Assembly (NCBI GenBank): GCA_038373885.1 | Contig: JAWZYV010016978.1 | Coordinates: 1,116,001-1,180,000 of the forward strand | Origin: Cheiracanthium punctorium | Taxonomy: Eukaryota; Arthropoda; Arachnida; Araneae; Cheiracanthiidae | Reading direction: 5' to 3' | DNA: 64,000 bases | Part shown: piece after piece, positions 44,461 through 56,109 of the stretch | How the letters are laid out: each line of letters begins with the position of its first letter | Position numbering within the stretch: position 1 is the first letter of the stretch | The notes under the pieces: generated by a model | What the model was told of the DNA's origin: nothing | The model's input: the letters and a program-made list of their open reading frames with translations, nothing else | Database searches by the model: none | Program-made: the position numbers and the translations under genes

Positions 44461-45651
44461 TGGGTCATTCCACGTCAGTTCAACCAAGCCATGACACCCA
44501 TGATCACGGATTTTGATAAAATTTGGCATTAATGTTCCTTATGTGGTAGTAAGAAACCTCATGAATTTTTTTGCCCCTCGTGCTAATGGTTTTGGTTTTA
44601 TGGCTCGTCAAACTTTTGAAGATTTCAATTTTTGGATCATTTTTGATCAAGATTTTAAGGCAACACTTCTAAACAAAAAATCTTCTCATTTGTTCACTAA
44701 TTAATTTATCTTTTTGAAATTTTGTGCCCTTGTTGATTAAAGTACAAGGATTTTAGAAATAAATGTCTAAACTGGATAAATATTTTTTTGTATTTTTTAA
44801 AAATGCTAGAAATTGATTTTTGAGAAAATTTTAGTGAGTTCACTTAAAAGTGAAAACTCACTGAAAGGGAAAGCTATAATCAAAAAACATTTTGTTCAGG
44901 AAGAAGCTTATATATATGCATTATCTTAGGATGAAATAAAATTAACGGTTCCGTCATTCCTTCAGGTTAAAAAATTAGCATTTTTATCATTTTTGTTATG
45001 AAATTCTGTGTACATTACAAGTCAAATCAACAAATAAAATCCATTGTTGGCAACAACGTTCTTGGATTTTCATGAAATTTGTCATGAATGTTCCTTTTGC
45101 AGTAGTTACAAGTCCTGCAATTCCTTTTTGTCCTGGTGTCAATGGTTTTGATTTTATGGGCAGCCAAATTTTGATTGTTTTCACTACTCCACTATTTTTG
45201 AGTCACATATTCATGACATACCGCCTTGGAAAATTATTTTTAATTTTCCTACTAATCACCCAATCTTTCTGGAGTTTTGCTCTCTTGTTAGTTAGAGAGT
45301 AGAGATTTCAGAAAAAAATGTGTGAATATATAAGATATTTCTTTTTTAAGCTGTTTTTCGATATGTCTGCTGATTTCAAGGGAAATTTTTCTTAAAAGTA
45401 TGATCATAAGTTATAAGCTCATTATCTAAGTTTGTTACATAATAAAAAATATAAATGAAAGAAGATTCCTTTGTCAAAAGCACACAAAATATATCCCAAA
45501 TTTAATGAAGCCAAGCCTCTTCAGAAGGGAATTTGACTGAAAATTCAGAGACAAGTCAATGCCATAGTGTCTGACTATATAATTTATCTTTTGGTAGGTT
45601 TATTTAAATGCAAAAAATATTAAAAAAAAAAAAAAAAAAAAGATCTTAAAA

Positions 45652-46650
45652 CAGGGTTGGACGGTATTTACCGGTTTTTACTACGGTTTTTACCGTCTTT
45701 GGAAAAACATGTTTTTACCAGGGTTTTTACAACCTTTGAGAAAAACTTAATAATTTGACTATTTTTTGTCTCTTTTTGAAGATTTATCTCCATCAATGGC
45801 TGAGAGGTTTTGCTATCGAAACTGGATGGTGGGAGGTGCCAGGCACATACCCTGGTCGTGCCTGTTGATCTAGCTGTTCGGAGTTTTCCGTGGATTTTTT
45901 TTTTTCAGAAATTGCACATAAATACTGGCTAGGATCCCTTAGGAATAGGAAGGTATTCCCCAATAGGATTAGGATCCTAGTGCAGTCAATCGGCCATAAT
46001 CCACAAGCAACCAATGAAGATTTATCTGCTATTTTTTCATTTTCTCAGGGAAACAAAGTTCAGGACATTTAATATCACTATTTCCATTTCTATATAACAA
46101 TATTCACCTAATTCAGTGTCTAATTTGGTAAGTAAAAGAAAGCTATACGAAAATAGTTCATTTTAAGGAATATAATAAACACAGAAAACTTTGATCCATG
46201 TTTTCATCTTACAAGAAATTCAAATTTATAGATAATGTACATTTATCATTATTAAACTTATTAAAACTATTATTATGAGAAGGCACATTACAATATTTAT
46301 TACAATTATGTAATGCAGTCTAGTTTAATAATTTTTACTTAAAGGAAAATTGTAAATATACTTTTACTATACTTAACTTATCTTAATCATTTTAATGAAA
46401 ACTAAATGCTTACAAATATTATTTGTTACATAATGTAGTTTGCATCATCATGATGTCCTGATGATGATATATCCACATCAATGACACGAGAATACAGTTT
46501 TAAAAATAGCATTAATATACAGTTTATGACTCGGGGAGTTTATTGTATCGTTAGGTTTTTACTCCTTTTTCCCAGGTTTTTACCGGTAAAAACCTAGTTT
46601 TTACCATGCCCTGGTAAAAACCAGTTTTTACCGGTAAAAAGCCAACCCTG
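45652..46650. mobile_element. Non-autonomous hAT element, 999 bp
   Basis: Ends CAGGGTTGGACGGTATTTAC and GGTAAAAAGCCAACCCTG; octamer TCTTAAAA perfectly duplicated (45644-45651, 46651-46658). Both ends are packed with GGTTTTTACCGG-type words. It sits in the left arm of the foldback-like element and is absent from the right arm, so it is younger. Confidence 0.96.
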
Positions 46651-47462
46651 TCTTAAAACAGTGTCTGCAATGAAATCACACACACTCATGTAAAACTCTT
46701 TTGCATATTTTAATTAAATAAAATTATTGGATTTTTTATTACTTCAGCTATAATTTTGAATGATCTAGTCTAATTAATTTTGTTAATGCTAGATTTTTTA
46801 AAGTAGTTGTATTTTCAAAAAAAAAAAAAAAAAGATAATATACATTGAAGTTACCTTTTCTTTTTGGTAGATACATTAAATGCAATAAATGAACTAAAAG
46901 AAAAAAATCTTAAAATATTTTTTTAATGAACTCACACACATATATAAACTGTTTTGCACATGTTATGTACTTTGACAATAACATGAGTTGTTCTTTCATT
47001 AAAAAAGAGAGAAAAGAAAGAAAAAATACAGCATTTTTAGTTACATGATAATTTATTCTGTTGTTGTTTTTGTACAAATTTCAACAGTGAAAATTTGAGG
47101 AATTTTGGTGTAAAAATAAACTAGCAGTTGGACAAATTTTAGAATTTTATGGTAAGTATTTGTATTTGATTTACATGTACTTCTGTGAACTGGGAGAGGG
47201 TATTTGCCAGAATAAGCCAGGTGATAGATATTCCTCATTAATTAAAACATTTCTCATAATGCACCCTTTACACTTGACTAGAGTCAGAGGCAGATGCAAT
47301 ATCTTGTAAACTATAGGCTGCTGCAAACAGATATGAACATCTGCATTCTTATGTAGGTATATTTTAGCAAATCTGTCAATCACCTATTTAGTCATAGTTC
47401 ACAGCAGTGTTCATTTTATATGCTTATATCTGAATTTTAATTTTCCTGAATATTCTTATATT

Positions 47463-47722
47463 CAGGGATGAGATTCTTCAGCTTTTTGTGAATTAAGAGA
47501 AATTCACTTTTTTGTCTTTTTTCTCTAAAAATTCTGCTTTTTTTGTGGGTTTCTGATAGTAGTTATTAATTAACTGTGCAATATTTTTATCCTGTAGCAT
47601 GTTCTGATGTTTTACTTCTTAAATCTTTTTTTCTACATGCATTAAAAACAATTATCTTATGTAGAACTTGTTTGCTCTCGTATGATTTCAGTCTTATTGC
47701 TTTTTCGCCAATCTCATCCCTG
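47463..47722. mobile_element. Miniature element with 6-bp target duplication
   Basis: CAGGGATGAGATTCTTC to GCCAATCTCATCCCTG, 260 bp, flanked by TATATT on both sides (47457-47462, 47723-47728). The 6-bp duplication suggests a hAT6-like group rather than classical hAT. Confidence 0.8.
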
Positions 47723-47836
47723 TATATTGTAAGTGTACAATTATGTAAAATGTATGTGTTGAGTTCATGTACAGTATGTATACATAAAGTTCAAGGTAAT
47801 ATAGCTAGCTTCTTTGTTTATTTAAACTTATTCACT

Positions 47837-48365
47837 ATGGAGGAAACTAAATGCAGTGTTTGGTCAACTGACAGGAACAGAGTGTCATAAATTTACCTAT
47901 GTTTCAAGAAAAGGTTGTGGATGTTACTAGTTTTACAAAAGATGAAATAATTCTTTTAAATTTGATAACAGAAGCTACAAATGGTTTAGACTATATGTCT
48001 TCATCATAAAAATGTGTATTTAAATAAATTTGAATTCCTCCAAAAAAAATATATGATCCCCTCAAAAAACATAAGGCATCTGTTAAAAAATTTTTGAAAG
48101 CTGTAAATGTTCATCAATGTAATGAACTGTTAAAGAAAATTTTTAAAGTAAAGCCAGGACAGAAATTATGCTCTCGCTGCAGGAACATGCTATTCAAAAT
48201 AGATTAACAAAAGGATACTGTAAGCATTGACAATGCTAGTGAAACAGAAGAAGATTATTTACTTGCAAAATATAATTTGCAGAAAAATGAAGAACTTCAA
48301 AAATTAAATAACATATTATTTTTCAACACGATGTATGGCATCAATTCAGGAAAAAAATGACTCAG
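47837..48365 (+). pseudogene. Unrecognised decayed gene in the loop of the foldback-like element
   Basis: Starts MEETKCSVWSTDRNRVS, then after a one-base shift INLPMFQEKVVDVTSFTKDE and LITEATNGLDYM. Further on come LNKFEFLQKKY, YDPLKKHKASVKKFLKAV, PGQKLCSRCRNMLF and a charged C-terminal stretch. A CxxH/CxxC-type pattern and the conserved-looking KPGQKLCSRCR suggest a zinc-binding N-terminal domain of a transposon-encoded protein. I do not recognise the family. At least three stops or shifts; no catalytic domain seen. Confidence 0.5.
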
Positions 48366-49293
48366 TTACAAACTGAGTAGCATTGAATGGAAAATATTTA
48401 AATTACAGCTCTTTTAATAACTCTTGCTCTCAGTTAATTTTATTATAATTTTCCAAAATAATTTTAATTTAAAAAATCAGTTAAAGAAATTGAAATAATA
48501 TAAGCTAATAGTATTTCCTAATTTACTATATAACATGGAAGGTTAATATTTAATTAACTTTCCATTATAATTTAGATTAATATTTTTCTTTATTATATAG
48601 AAACTTTTGTTGGAATATTTTAGGAAGAAACTATTAGAAAATCATAAATATCATTAGACTATTTCATTCAAAATCACATCTGAAGAAATAGAAAATCCAA
48701 TAATTTTGTTTCAGTACAAAATACTAAACAGTTTACTTCGATATGAGAGTTTATGACAAAAAATATTTCAAGATCTTGTTTTTTCAACTTTAAATGAACC
48801 TACCAAAAAATAAAGTGATGTAACTTTAACATATTATGTATACATAGAGATTCAGGCATATATATATATTTGAACTTTCACTCAAATTTCTCTTTGAAGG
48901 TGCTTTAAGTTTTGTTTTATTTTGTGTACTTCTGACAAGATGTTCTTTCATTTATAAATTTATTACGGCCCCGAAATTGAATTATATAAACATATGTAAA
49001 ATATATATATATATATATAAATTTTTGTTGAATATTTTTATGAAAACTACTATAAAAAATCTAGCATTAACAAAATATCATTAGACTAGATCATTCAAAA
49101 TTACAGCTGAAGTAATAAAAAATCCAATAATTTTATTTCATTAAAATATTCAAAAGAGTTTACTTCTGTGTGTGTGTGTGTGATTTCATTGCAGACATTC
49201 TTTTAAGATCTTATTTTTTATTAAAAACTTTTTTGCATTTAAATAAACCTACCAAAAGATAAATTATATAGTCAGACACTATGACATTGACTT

Positions 49294-49325
<32 letters not shown>

Positions 49326-50414
49326 TTTTTTTAAGTCTCTGAATTTTCAGTCAAATTCCCCTCTGAAGAGGCTTGGCTTCATTAAATTTGGGATATATTT
49401 TGTGTGCTTTTGACAAAGGATCTTCTTTCATTTATATTTTTATTATGTAAGAAACTTAGATAATGAGCTTATAACTTATGATCATACTTTTAAGAAAAAT
49501 TTCCCTTGAAAACAGCAGACATATCGAAAAACAGCTTAAAAAAGAAATATATATATTCACACATTTTTTTCTGAAATCTCTACTCTCTAACTAACAAGAG
49601 AGCAAAACTCCAGAAAGATTGGGTGATTAGTAGGAAAATTAAAAATAATTTTCCAAGGCGGTATGTCATGAATATGTGACTCAAAAATAGTGGAGTAGTG
49701 AAAACGATCAAAATTTGGCTGCCCATAAAATCAAAACCATTGACACCAGGACAAAAAGGAATTGCAGGACTTGTAACTACTGCAAACGGAACATTCATGA
49801 CAAATTTCATGAAAATCCAAGAACGTTGTTGCCAACAATGGATTTTATTTGTTGATTTGACTTGTAATGTACACAGAATTTCATAACAAAAATGATAAAA
49901 ATGCTAATTTTTTAACCTGAAGGAATGACGGAACCGTTAATTTTATTTCATCCTAAGATAATGCATATATATAAGCTTCTTCCTGAACAAAATGTTTTTT
50001 GATTATAGCTTTCCCTTTCAGTGAGTTTTCACTTTTAAGTGAACTCACTAAAATTTTCTCAAAAATCAATTTCTAGCATTTTTAAAAAATACAAAAAAAT
50101 ATTTATCCAGTTTAGACATTTATTTCTAAAATCCTTGTACTTTAATCAACAAGGGCACAAAATTTCAAAAAGATAAATTAATTAGTGAACAAATGAGAAG
50201 ATTTTTTGTTTAGAAGTGTTGCCTTAAAATCTTGATCAAAAATTGAAATCTTCAAAAGTTTGATGAGCCATAAAACCAAAACCATTAGCGCGAGGAGCAA
50301 AAAAATTCATGGGTTTCTTACTACCACATAAGGAACATTCATGCCAAATTTTATCAAAATCCGTGATCATGGGTGTCAAAACTATATTTTTTTGGTTGAT
50401 TTGATTTGGTTTGC

Positions 50415-50490
50415 TGAAAAATTCGGCCTTTTTCACCGTTCGCTCTGCCTCTTAAAAAATATATATTGTTCCAGGTCTAACTCCAAAAGG
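50415..50490 (+). mobile_element. 'GGCCGTAC' miniature element, right part (split)
   Basis: TGAAAAATTCGGCC repeats the last bases of the left part (44447-44460, one difference). The body then continues as CTTTTTCACCGTTCGC and a decayed end GTTCCAGGTCTAACTCC. Confidence 0.75.
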
Positions 50491-50995
50491 TTATGGATCT
50501 GGCTTGGGTAAAAAAATAAAAAAAATCCTTCTTTGGCTACAACTGCAAATAAAATTATATGTCTCAGGCTCCAGCTGAAAAGATATGGCTTTGGTTCCAA
50601 TGACAAACAGTTTTAGCTCTAACTCAAAATATTAAAAGACATTCTGTTTAAAAAGCTGAAGTTATCAGGCTCAGATGAAAAATAATATGCTTGTATAAAT
50701 ATTTATATTGCTCCGACTCCGATTTAAGAAAATAAATAAGACTTTGGCATATAAAATTACATGGCTCCGGAAATCTAGCTTAAATGGCTTCAGACCTGGG
50801 CCATACAAAGACAAAATTTTCAGGATATATCCCCCACACCTAATTTTCAACTTATGTAGCAAGATTTTAAATTTTTTTTAACTATTGCGAAAACATTTCT
50901 TTCATTTATACATCACTGCAATTCGTACCTCTCACCATCCCCACCCCCCAAAAATTTTCTGCCTACGTCCCTGTATAAATACACCGTATACATAT
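50491..50995. other. Degenerate repeat DNA
   Basis: Scattered GGCTCCGG/CTCCGACTCCGA-type words suggest a worn miniature element. TTTTCTGCCTACGTCCCTG (~50955-50973) is a hAT-like end. No gene. Confidence 0.4.
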
Positions 50996-50999
50996 AATG

Positions 51000-51544
51000 G
51001 GGATAATACTGTAAGCAAGTGTCCATCGCCAAGGGAGATGCGTCGCCAAAGCTTACTATATGTAGTAAACAATAGCGTTGCCAATCGAGATTAGCTATTC
51101 GGCAACCCTTCCGGCGGAGTTGTGTTGTTTTATGATGTCATGAGAAACTATGCTGTTCGAAGGAATTATGTGATTGGTTGAACGAATTTCAAGGAGTTTA
51201 ACTAGCAAAATAACTGAACTTGAATTCGCCGGGAATGGAAGTCGTGTCGTCTGCTGAAGTTTTGTATTTTATAATGGTTATTTTTGAAAAGTGGAATGTT
51301 TGCTTGGTTTTATAATAAATGTAGATAATTTGTGTAGAGCTGTAATGAAATCGGTTCCTTTATACGCTGAGTTGTTTCTTATTTCTTTATCAAGTGAATT
51401 GCGACAAAAATTTGAAAATGTTTGTTGCAATTTGTGAAGAATGTGTATATAGCGTGTGTTGAGGTATAGTTGTTATGCTTATTTGAATGCTTGTGATGGC
51501 TTTATTTTGTGATGAACGCACATTGTTCATGAATAAAATTAAAG
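51000..51544 (+). promoter_or_regulatory. Candidate FoxN promoter and untranslated first exon
   Basis: This GC-richer stretch contains GCCAATCG (~51079), an inverted CCAAT box GATTGGTT (~51172), a forkhead site GTAAACAA (51065-51072) and GCGTC (51040-51044), the reverse of the GACGC core bound by FoxN proteins. A splice donor AAAG|GTATGT lies at 51544/51545. The first visible FoxN coding exon has its acceptor at 60050, giving an 8.5-kb intron. Transcription start unknown; assignment to FoxN is inference from position. Confidence 0.45.
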
Positions 51545-52030
51545 GTATGTGGTACTTTTACTTATTAAAATGTTTATTCCTTGCTTTATGGTACAGCGAT
51601 ATATAGTTGAGAATATTTATGGTCTTATGTTTTCATAATTATGTAAGGTTTTTAGTATGTTATGTTATTTTTTGTGAATTGGGATGAAAAAATAAAAATT
51701 TTTAAAGGTTTTAAGAGGGATGGTTAATTTTATTTGTTATATGGGTTTGCTCCTGATTTACAGAATTCCCGTACAATTTTTAGGTTTAATATGAATAAAT
51801 ATGTCGGGATTTTTGAGTTGTTTGTAGATTTGATTCTATTCTGATTAATAGTGTAAATGTTGTGTGTTCTGAAGGTATTAAATTGCAAAAATCATGTGGG
51901 GGAGGAAATAGTGGGTGTATTATAGTGGTTTTCTGTTATTTATAAAGAGTGTTTTTAACATTTTATGAAAATATTTGCAGTATACTTTTCTTGAAATCAC
52001 GTGCACTATTCAGGTTAAATATAATTGAAT
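51545..52030. other. AT-rich, intron-like DNA
   Basis: Nothing recognised. Confidence 0.5.
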
Positions 52031-52033
52031 ATA

Positions 52034-52657
52034 CAGGGTGGTTATTAATTAACGGGAGGTGTTCAGAGCCCTCTAGAGAGTAAAGTATTGGACGAAACCT
52101 AACCAAATTTGATGAGTATGCATAGTAGACCATGGGATTTGGATTTCAAAAAAAAAAAAAAAGTTCCAAAATTTACCCATGGGGGCAATTTTGGCGCTGT
52201 AAAATTGCCCCAGAGGTCCCCCGATCTCAATCCTTGTGATTTTTGGTTGTGGGGATTTCTTAAAAGTGTTGTTTATCTAGGACATGTTTCTGATATCGCA
52301 ACGTTAAAGGATCAACACGTGAGGCAAATAAACTCTGATATGCTGTGAGCGGCAGTAGAAAATGTCGTGCATCGTATGCAGTTCTTGGAATTTACGAATG
52401 GTGCGCATATTGAATCAAATTTGTAAGAAAAATTGATTTTTGCTGTATTGTTTGTCAATTAACCATTCAATATTTACGCTAATACACTTTTGCAGTGCCA
52501 AAATTGCCCCGGTGGCAAATTTTGGAACTTTTTTTTTTTTTTTTAAATCAAAATCCCATGGTCTACTATGTTTGCTCATCAAATTTGGTTAGGTTTAGTC
52601 CAATACTTTACTCGCTAGAAGGCTCTGAACACCTCACGTTAATTAATAACCACCCTG
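52034..52657 (+). mobile_element. IS630/mariner-like element, internally deleted, 624 bp
   Basis: Ends CAGGGTGGTTATTAATTAAC and GTTAATTAATAACCACCCTG, flanked by TA (52032-52033, 52658-52659). Subterminal DNA repeats GGTGTTCAGAGCC, CCAAATTTGATGA and CCATGGGATTTGG inverted. At ~52205-52350 it keeps the transposase tail RSPDLNPCDFWLWGFLKSVVY (final catalytic Asp region), frame ending at 52348. Confidence 0.9.
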
Positions 52658-52739
52658 TATCTCGTCAGCTACAGTGTTATTCTTAATAATTCAATGACAA
52701 ATAACTAACAACTAATTTTTCTATTTTGTAAAATACTGC

Positions 52740-52999
52740 TTCTGCATATTGAACCAAATTTGTAAGTAAAATTGATTTTTGCTGTATTGTTTGTCAATTA
52801 ATCATTAAATATTTATGCTAATACACTTTTGCAGTGCCAAAATTGCCCCAGTGGCAAATTTTGGAACTATTTTTGGGGGGGGGGGGGAATCAAAATCCCA
52901 TGGTCTACTATGCATGCTTATCAAATTTGGTTAGGTTTCCTCCAATACTTTACACACTAGAGGGCTCTGAACACCTCACGTTAATTAATAACCACCCTG
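52740..52999 (+). mobile_element. Second, half copy of the same IS630/mariner-like element
   Basis: Matches the right half of 52034-52657 from the TATTGAACCAAATTTGTAAG segment to AACCACCCTG, followed by TA. The A/T tract of the first copy is replaced by a G run (52875-52888). Confidence 0.9.
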
Positions 53000-53009
53000 T
53001 ATGTATTTT

Positions 53010-53500
53010 TGAGTTGTTTGTCTGTGTGTGGGGGGTGGGGGAGGTAGTCTGTTTATTTGAGTGTTTTTCTATTAATTTTAAACTGTTATTTTAACGTTTT
53101 AAGGGAAATTTTGCTGTATAATTGTGTGCAGAAACATTTTAGCATTTTGAATATTTTGAAGGTTATGGTTTATTTATTTTTTAACGTGCCTAGAGCTAGT
53201 GCTTTGTTTATGTACATTTTGTTTATAATTGCATTTGAAATATGTCTTACTAATGTTTTAATGTGTTTAGATAAGTATATTGTAGTTTTGGGTTTATTTT
53301 TTTCCTTATGTGTCTACATATGTTTGTTTTGTTTGGCGCAAAAAACAAGAAGCCAAGGTTAGACATTGGCGGCAAAAAAAAAGTCGCCAACTCAACCGAC
53401 ACCCGCTTACGGTATTATTCCCTTATATAATGTAATAACTTCGAGGGAGAGGTGTCCGAACCCATAGGACACCCCGCCCCCCCTTCTAAGTACAGCCTTG
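53010..53500. other. AT-rich DNA
   Basis: A hAT-like end CTAAGTACAGCCTTG lies at ~53486-53500. No gene. Confidence 0.45.
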
Positions 53501-53574
53501 CTTCTGACTCCGTCTACTACTTAGACCCTGTATTCAGCTCAGAATGGAATTAAAGCAGCAAAAAAAAAAAAAAC

Positions 53575-53680
53575 AGATCAATAAAAGAACACTTTGTTTA
53601 CCCTGTTCAGCAAAAGAACACCTTTTACTCCGTTCCGCAAAAGAACACCAGCTCTCTCCGTTCCGCAAAAGAGCGCTGAA
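53575..53680. repeat. ~28-bp tandem repeat
   Basis: Three units of CTCCGTTCCGCAAAAGAACACC type, the first with CTGTTCAGC. They probably belong to a worn miniature element that ends at CTTCCCCATCTCTAC (~54458). Confidence 0.6.
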
Positions 53681-53689
53681 CAAGGTGCT

Positions 53690-54457
53690 CCAGCTCACTG
53701 ATCGCTGAATGCTGAACACCTTCTCCAAGCCTGATCAAAGAACTTGTTCTTTTTCAGCCAGTAGGAGATGGTTGAAAGTGTATCAAGTGAAGGCGTGTTT
53801 TATATGGAGATATTTTAATGCTTTTAATATAATTTGACGTTGATTAAAAAAAAATTTCGATTTGTTCGTTTGACTATCATTTTTTTTTATTATTAAATTT
53901 TTTACTTTGATTGAAATTGAGTAGTTTGGCTGGAAATAATAAAAACTGACGAATTGTTTTTCTGTGAATGCATTTCGTATTGAACATATAAGAAAGTTTC
54001 TTAGCCCAGGTCCACTCTAAAATTATGGTAGGTTGGGCTAAAAGTTCTATCCCCTCCCCCCAGATAATCATAATCATCATTATCATTATTTCTCAAAATA
54101 GCTAAGATCTGCAATTACTTAGAATTTGATAAAGCTAAAATTGTGAACTTCTGTCCCCACCATCAGATACGTAGCCAAGGTGTGAACAGGAGAGGTGGGG
54201 GAAAGGGTCTGGTCCCCCAGAATTTAAATTTTTCTTCGCAAAAAAATATTAATCACGCCTTTTAATGAGAAATTTTACCTTTAAGGCATTTTCCAAAATT
54301 TATTTTTGCAGCGATCTTGCCTGCCAGAAAATTTTGAAGCGTCAGACCTTAATGAACTGAGAACATGTTTTTGCCGTGATCACTGAACAGGGTGTTCCCG
54401 TTCTTTCTTGAGAAGAGGTTCAAAAGAACAGGATGTTAATTGCTTCCCCATCTCTAC
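53690..54457. other. Repeat-derived DNA
   Basis: Contains GATACGTAGCCAAGG and GGTCTGGTCCCCCAGAATTT, fragments of GGCCGTAC-type elements. No gene. Confidence 0.4.
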
Positions 54458-54530
54458 TTCAGTGTATTTTAGAAGCTAAACAATTAAACAGATCTATTTT
54501 TGTTTTTTAACTGGTAGTTTAAAAAAAATT

Positions 54531-55479
54531 CAATAAAAAACATTTAACACAAAACCGAAGGGACCAAAATATTTTTTCGTGTTAAAAGATTCGTAAAAAA
54601 AGAACAAAACTTACCATATTTTCGATGTTCTTATATTTTATATCAATTTCCTGTTAAACAACAAGTAGGTTGCATTCATTGGGATGAAAAGCAATTACAA
54701 AAAAAACTATTTTGGGGAGAAAAAATCAGTTATCTTTTTTTGAAATGTATTTTTCAGAGCCATATTGTCCACAAATTTTCAAGATCGTCCATAGTTTTAT
54801 TAATTTCTCCATTAGAATGCGCATCTAAATAACTGCGTAGACTGTTTATCACTATTTTCACTTCTGAAGTAGAGGGGACGGGAACTGCATTGTTTAATCG
54901 GTTGTCGGTCAGATTCATCGTCGGAATCAACAGAATCTTTTGGATTTTGAACAATGTCCAAAATCTCTTTGTCTGTCATAATCGGTGCTGTAGTTACATC
55001 ATTATCGAACGAAACATTCATTTATTGATATTGTTAGGCAGTCTAGTAATTCTGAGACTTTCCCAAATATTTCGTTAAATGTCGGCTCACTGTCATTCTC
55101 AGCTGATTCTTGCAATGCTAAAGAAAGTGCATTCCCACCAATCGCCATTTCTTTGATACAGATAAGAATTTTATTCATTAGGAGCTAGGGGGAGGGGGAA
55201 AGACCTGATGGATGATGCTATTAATACTTCTAGGATGACAAAAGGTAGAAAAAACATTTCCCAGAATTTAAATAAAATTTATTTTCCACAAAAATGTTCT
55301 AGTGATTTGTCGCAAACATGCCACAGAAGATTAAAAACGAATTTTTCTTTTTCTTGTGTTTTGTTCTTTCAACACGAGTTAAACGATTTTTATTTCGTGT
55401 TGAAAGAACAAAAATGCATTAAATTGCTAATTTTGTATTCTAGACCGTTGTCTCATTCCGTGTTAAACATATTTCACTG
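54531..55479 (-). mobile_element. pogo/Tigger-like element nested in hAT, 949 bp
   Basis: The end GTTAAACATATTTCACTG (55479) is followed by TA; the other end CAATAAAAAACATTTAACAC is a diverged inverted partner. The intact hAT copy at 40755 lacks this segment. Confidence 0.75.
54750..55165 (-). pseudogene. Tigger/pogo transposase C-terminal relic
   Basis: Minus-strand fragments, from start to end: GGNALSLALQESAEND and EPTFNEIFGKVSELLD; then MTDKEILDIVQNPKDSVDSD with DESDRQ; then, after a frameshift, VPSTSEVKIVINSLRSYLDA and INKTMDDLENL. Tigger proteins end this way: an acidic SDDE segment followed by a helix with xxLRxYL. DDE core absent. Confidence 0.65.
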
Positions 55480-56109
55480 TATATTATTTTCGACTAAAGA
55501 AATTTAATGCATAACCTGAAAAATTCTGTTTCATACCTGCATAAAACTACAAAAGAAAGCATGACAATTTCATTATAAATATTTAAATAAGATTTACCTT
55601 TTATTTATCAATATCTTAAAGTAATTTAACTTAAAATAAAACTAAATATGACTTAATGTAAATTAATATTAAATTATTAAAACAGAAAAAAAGGCATTAA
55701 ATCTATATTTGGAAAAAAAAAAAGTAACTCATCTATTATAGGTATCTTATCAAAATAGTTATCTTATTCTTAAATAAATAAAAAGTATGCATTTCTTTGT
55801 AAAAATAATCTGCAGTTATAGATGCATTAATAAATGTGTTATGGTTAAAATTTATTTGCTTCTGCCAGTAGTGCACACATAAAAAGAATATTTTAACTTT
55901 TTACATTTTAGGTAACATTTTTTATGTGCGTATATGTAAAGATATTTAGTTTTTGTAAATTATAAGTCAATTATTAAAAAATACTTTAATGGTGTGTGAA
56001 ACATGTTTGCAATTTATTGTTCTGGTGTCATTATATAAAAAATTGAAAAAACAACTGTGCCGGATTTCCGGTATCCGACAAAATCACTATCCGTTACATC
56101 CCTAATTTG

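Larger units (their letters stand above)
44461..50414. mobile_element. Foldback-like element with very long sub-repeated inverted arms, ~6 kb
   Basis: The left arm (~44490-47000, excluding the hAT at 45652-46650) is the reverse complement of the right arm (~48640-50378). Over ~330 bp near 45060-45390 the arms differ at only a handful of bases. Each arm holds related modules ~560 bp apart (AATTTGGCATTAATGTTCCT... and AATTTGTCATGAATGTTCCT...). In the right arm a further ~350-bp segment is duplicated (around 48660 and 49080). The left end reads GGGTCATTCCACGTCAGTTC. The loop carries a decayed gene. Arms built of sub-repeats recall Foldback/Galileo elements, but the superfamily is not established. 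Confidence 0.75.
54460..56104 (-). mobile_element. hAT element end, family 'TAGGGATGTAACGG', split by Tigger
   Basis: On the minus strand it starts TAGGGATGTAACGGATAGTG (56104) and matches 40755-41375 throughout, once the 54531-55479 insertion is removed. The alignment resumes on the far side with TTTAGCTTCTAAAATAC. Flanking octamers of the two copies do not match each other. Confidence 0.75.

Noticed and set aside
45072..45302. 76-codon hydrophobic frame identical on both foldback arms
   Set aside because: Looks conserved, but identity is explained by arm identity; AT-rich, no signal for translation. Kept only as evidence of arm similarity.
55870..56104. Pairing of 40755 and 56104 as ends of one 15-kb transposon
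   Set aside because: Flanking octamers do not match and long inner sequence is the same end twice; treated as two copies.
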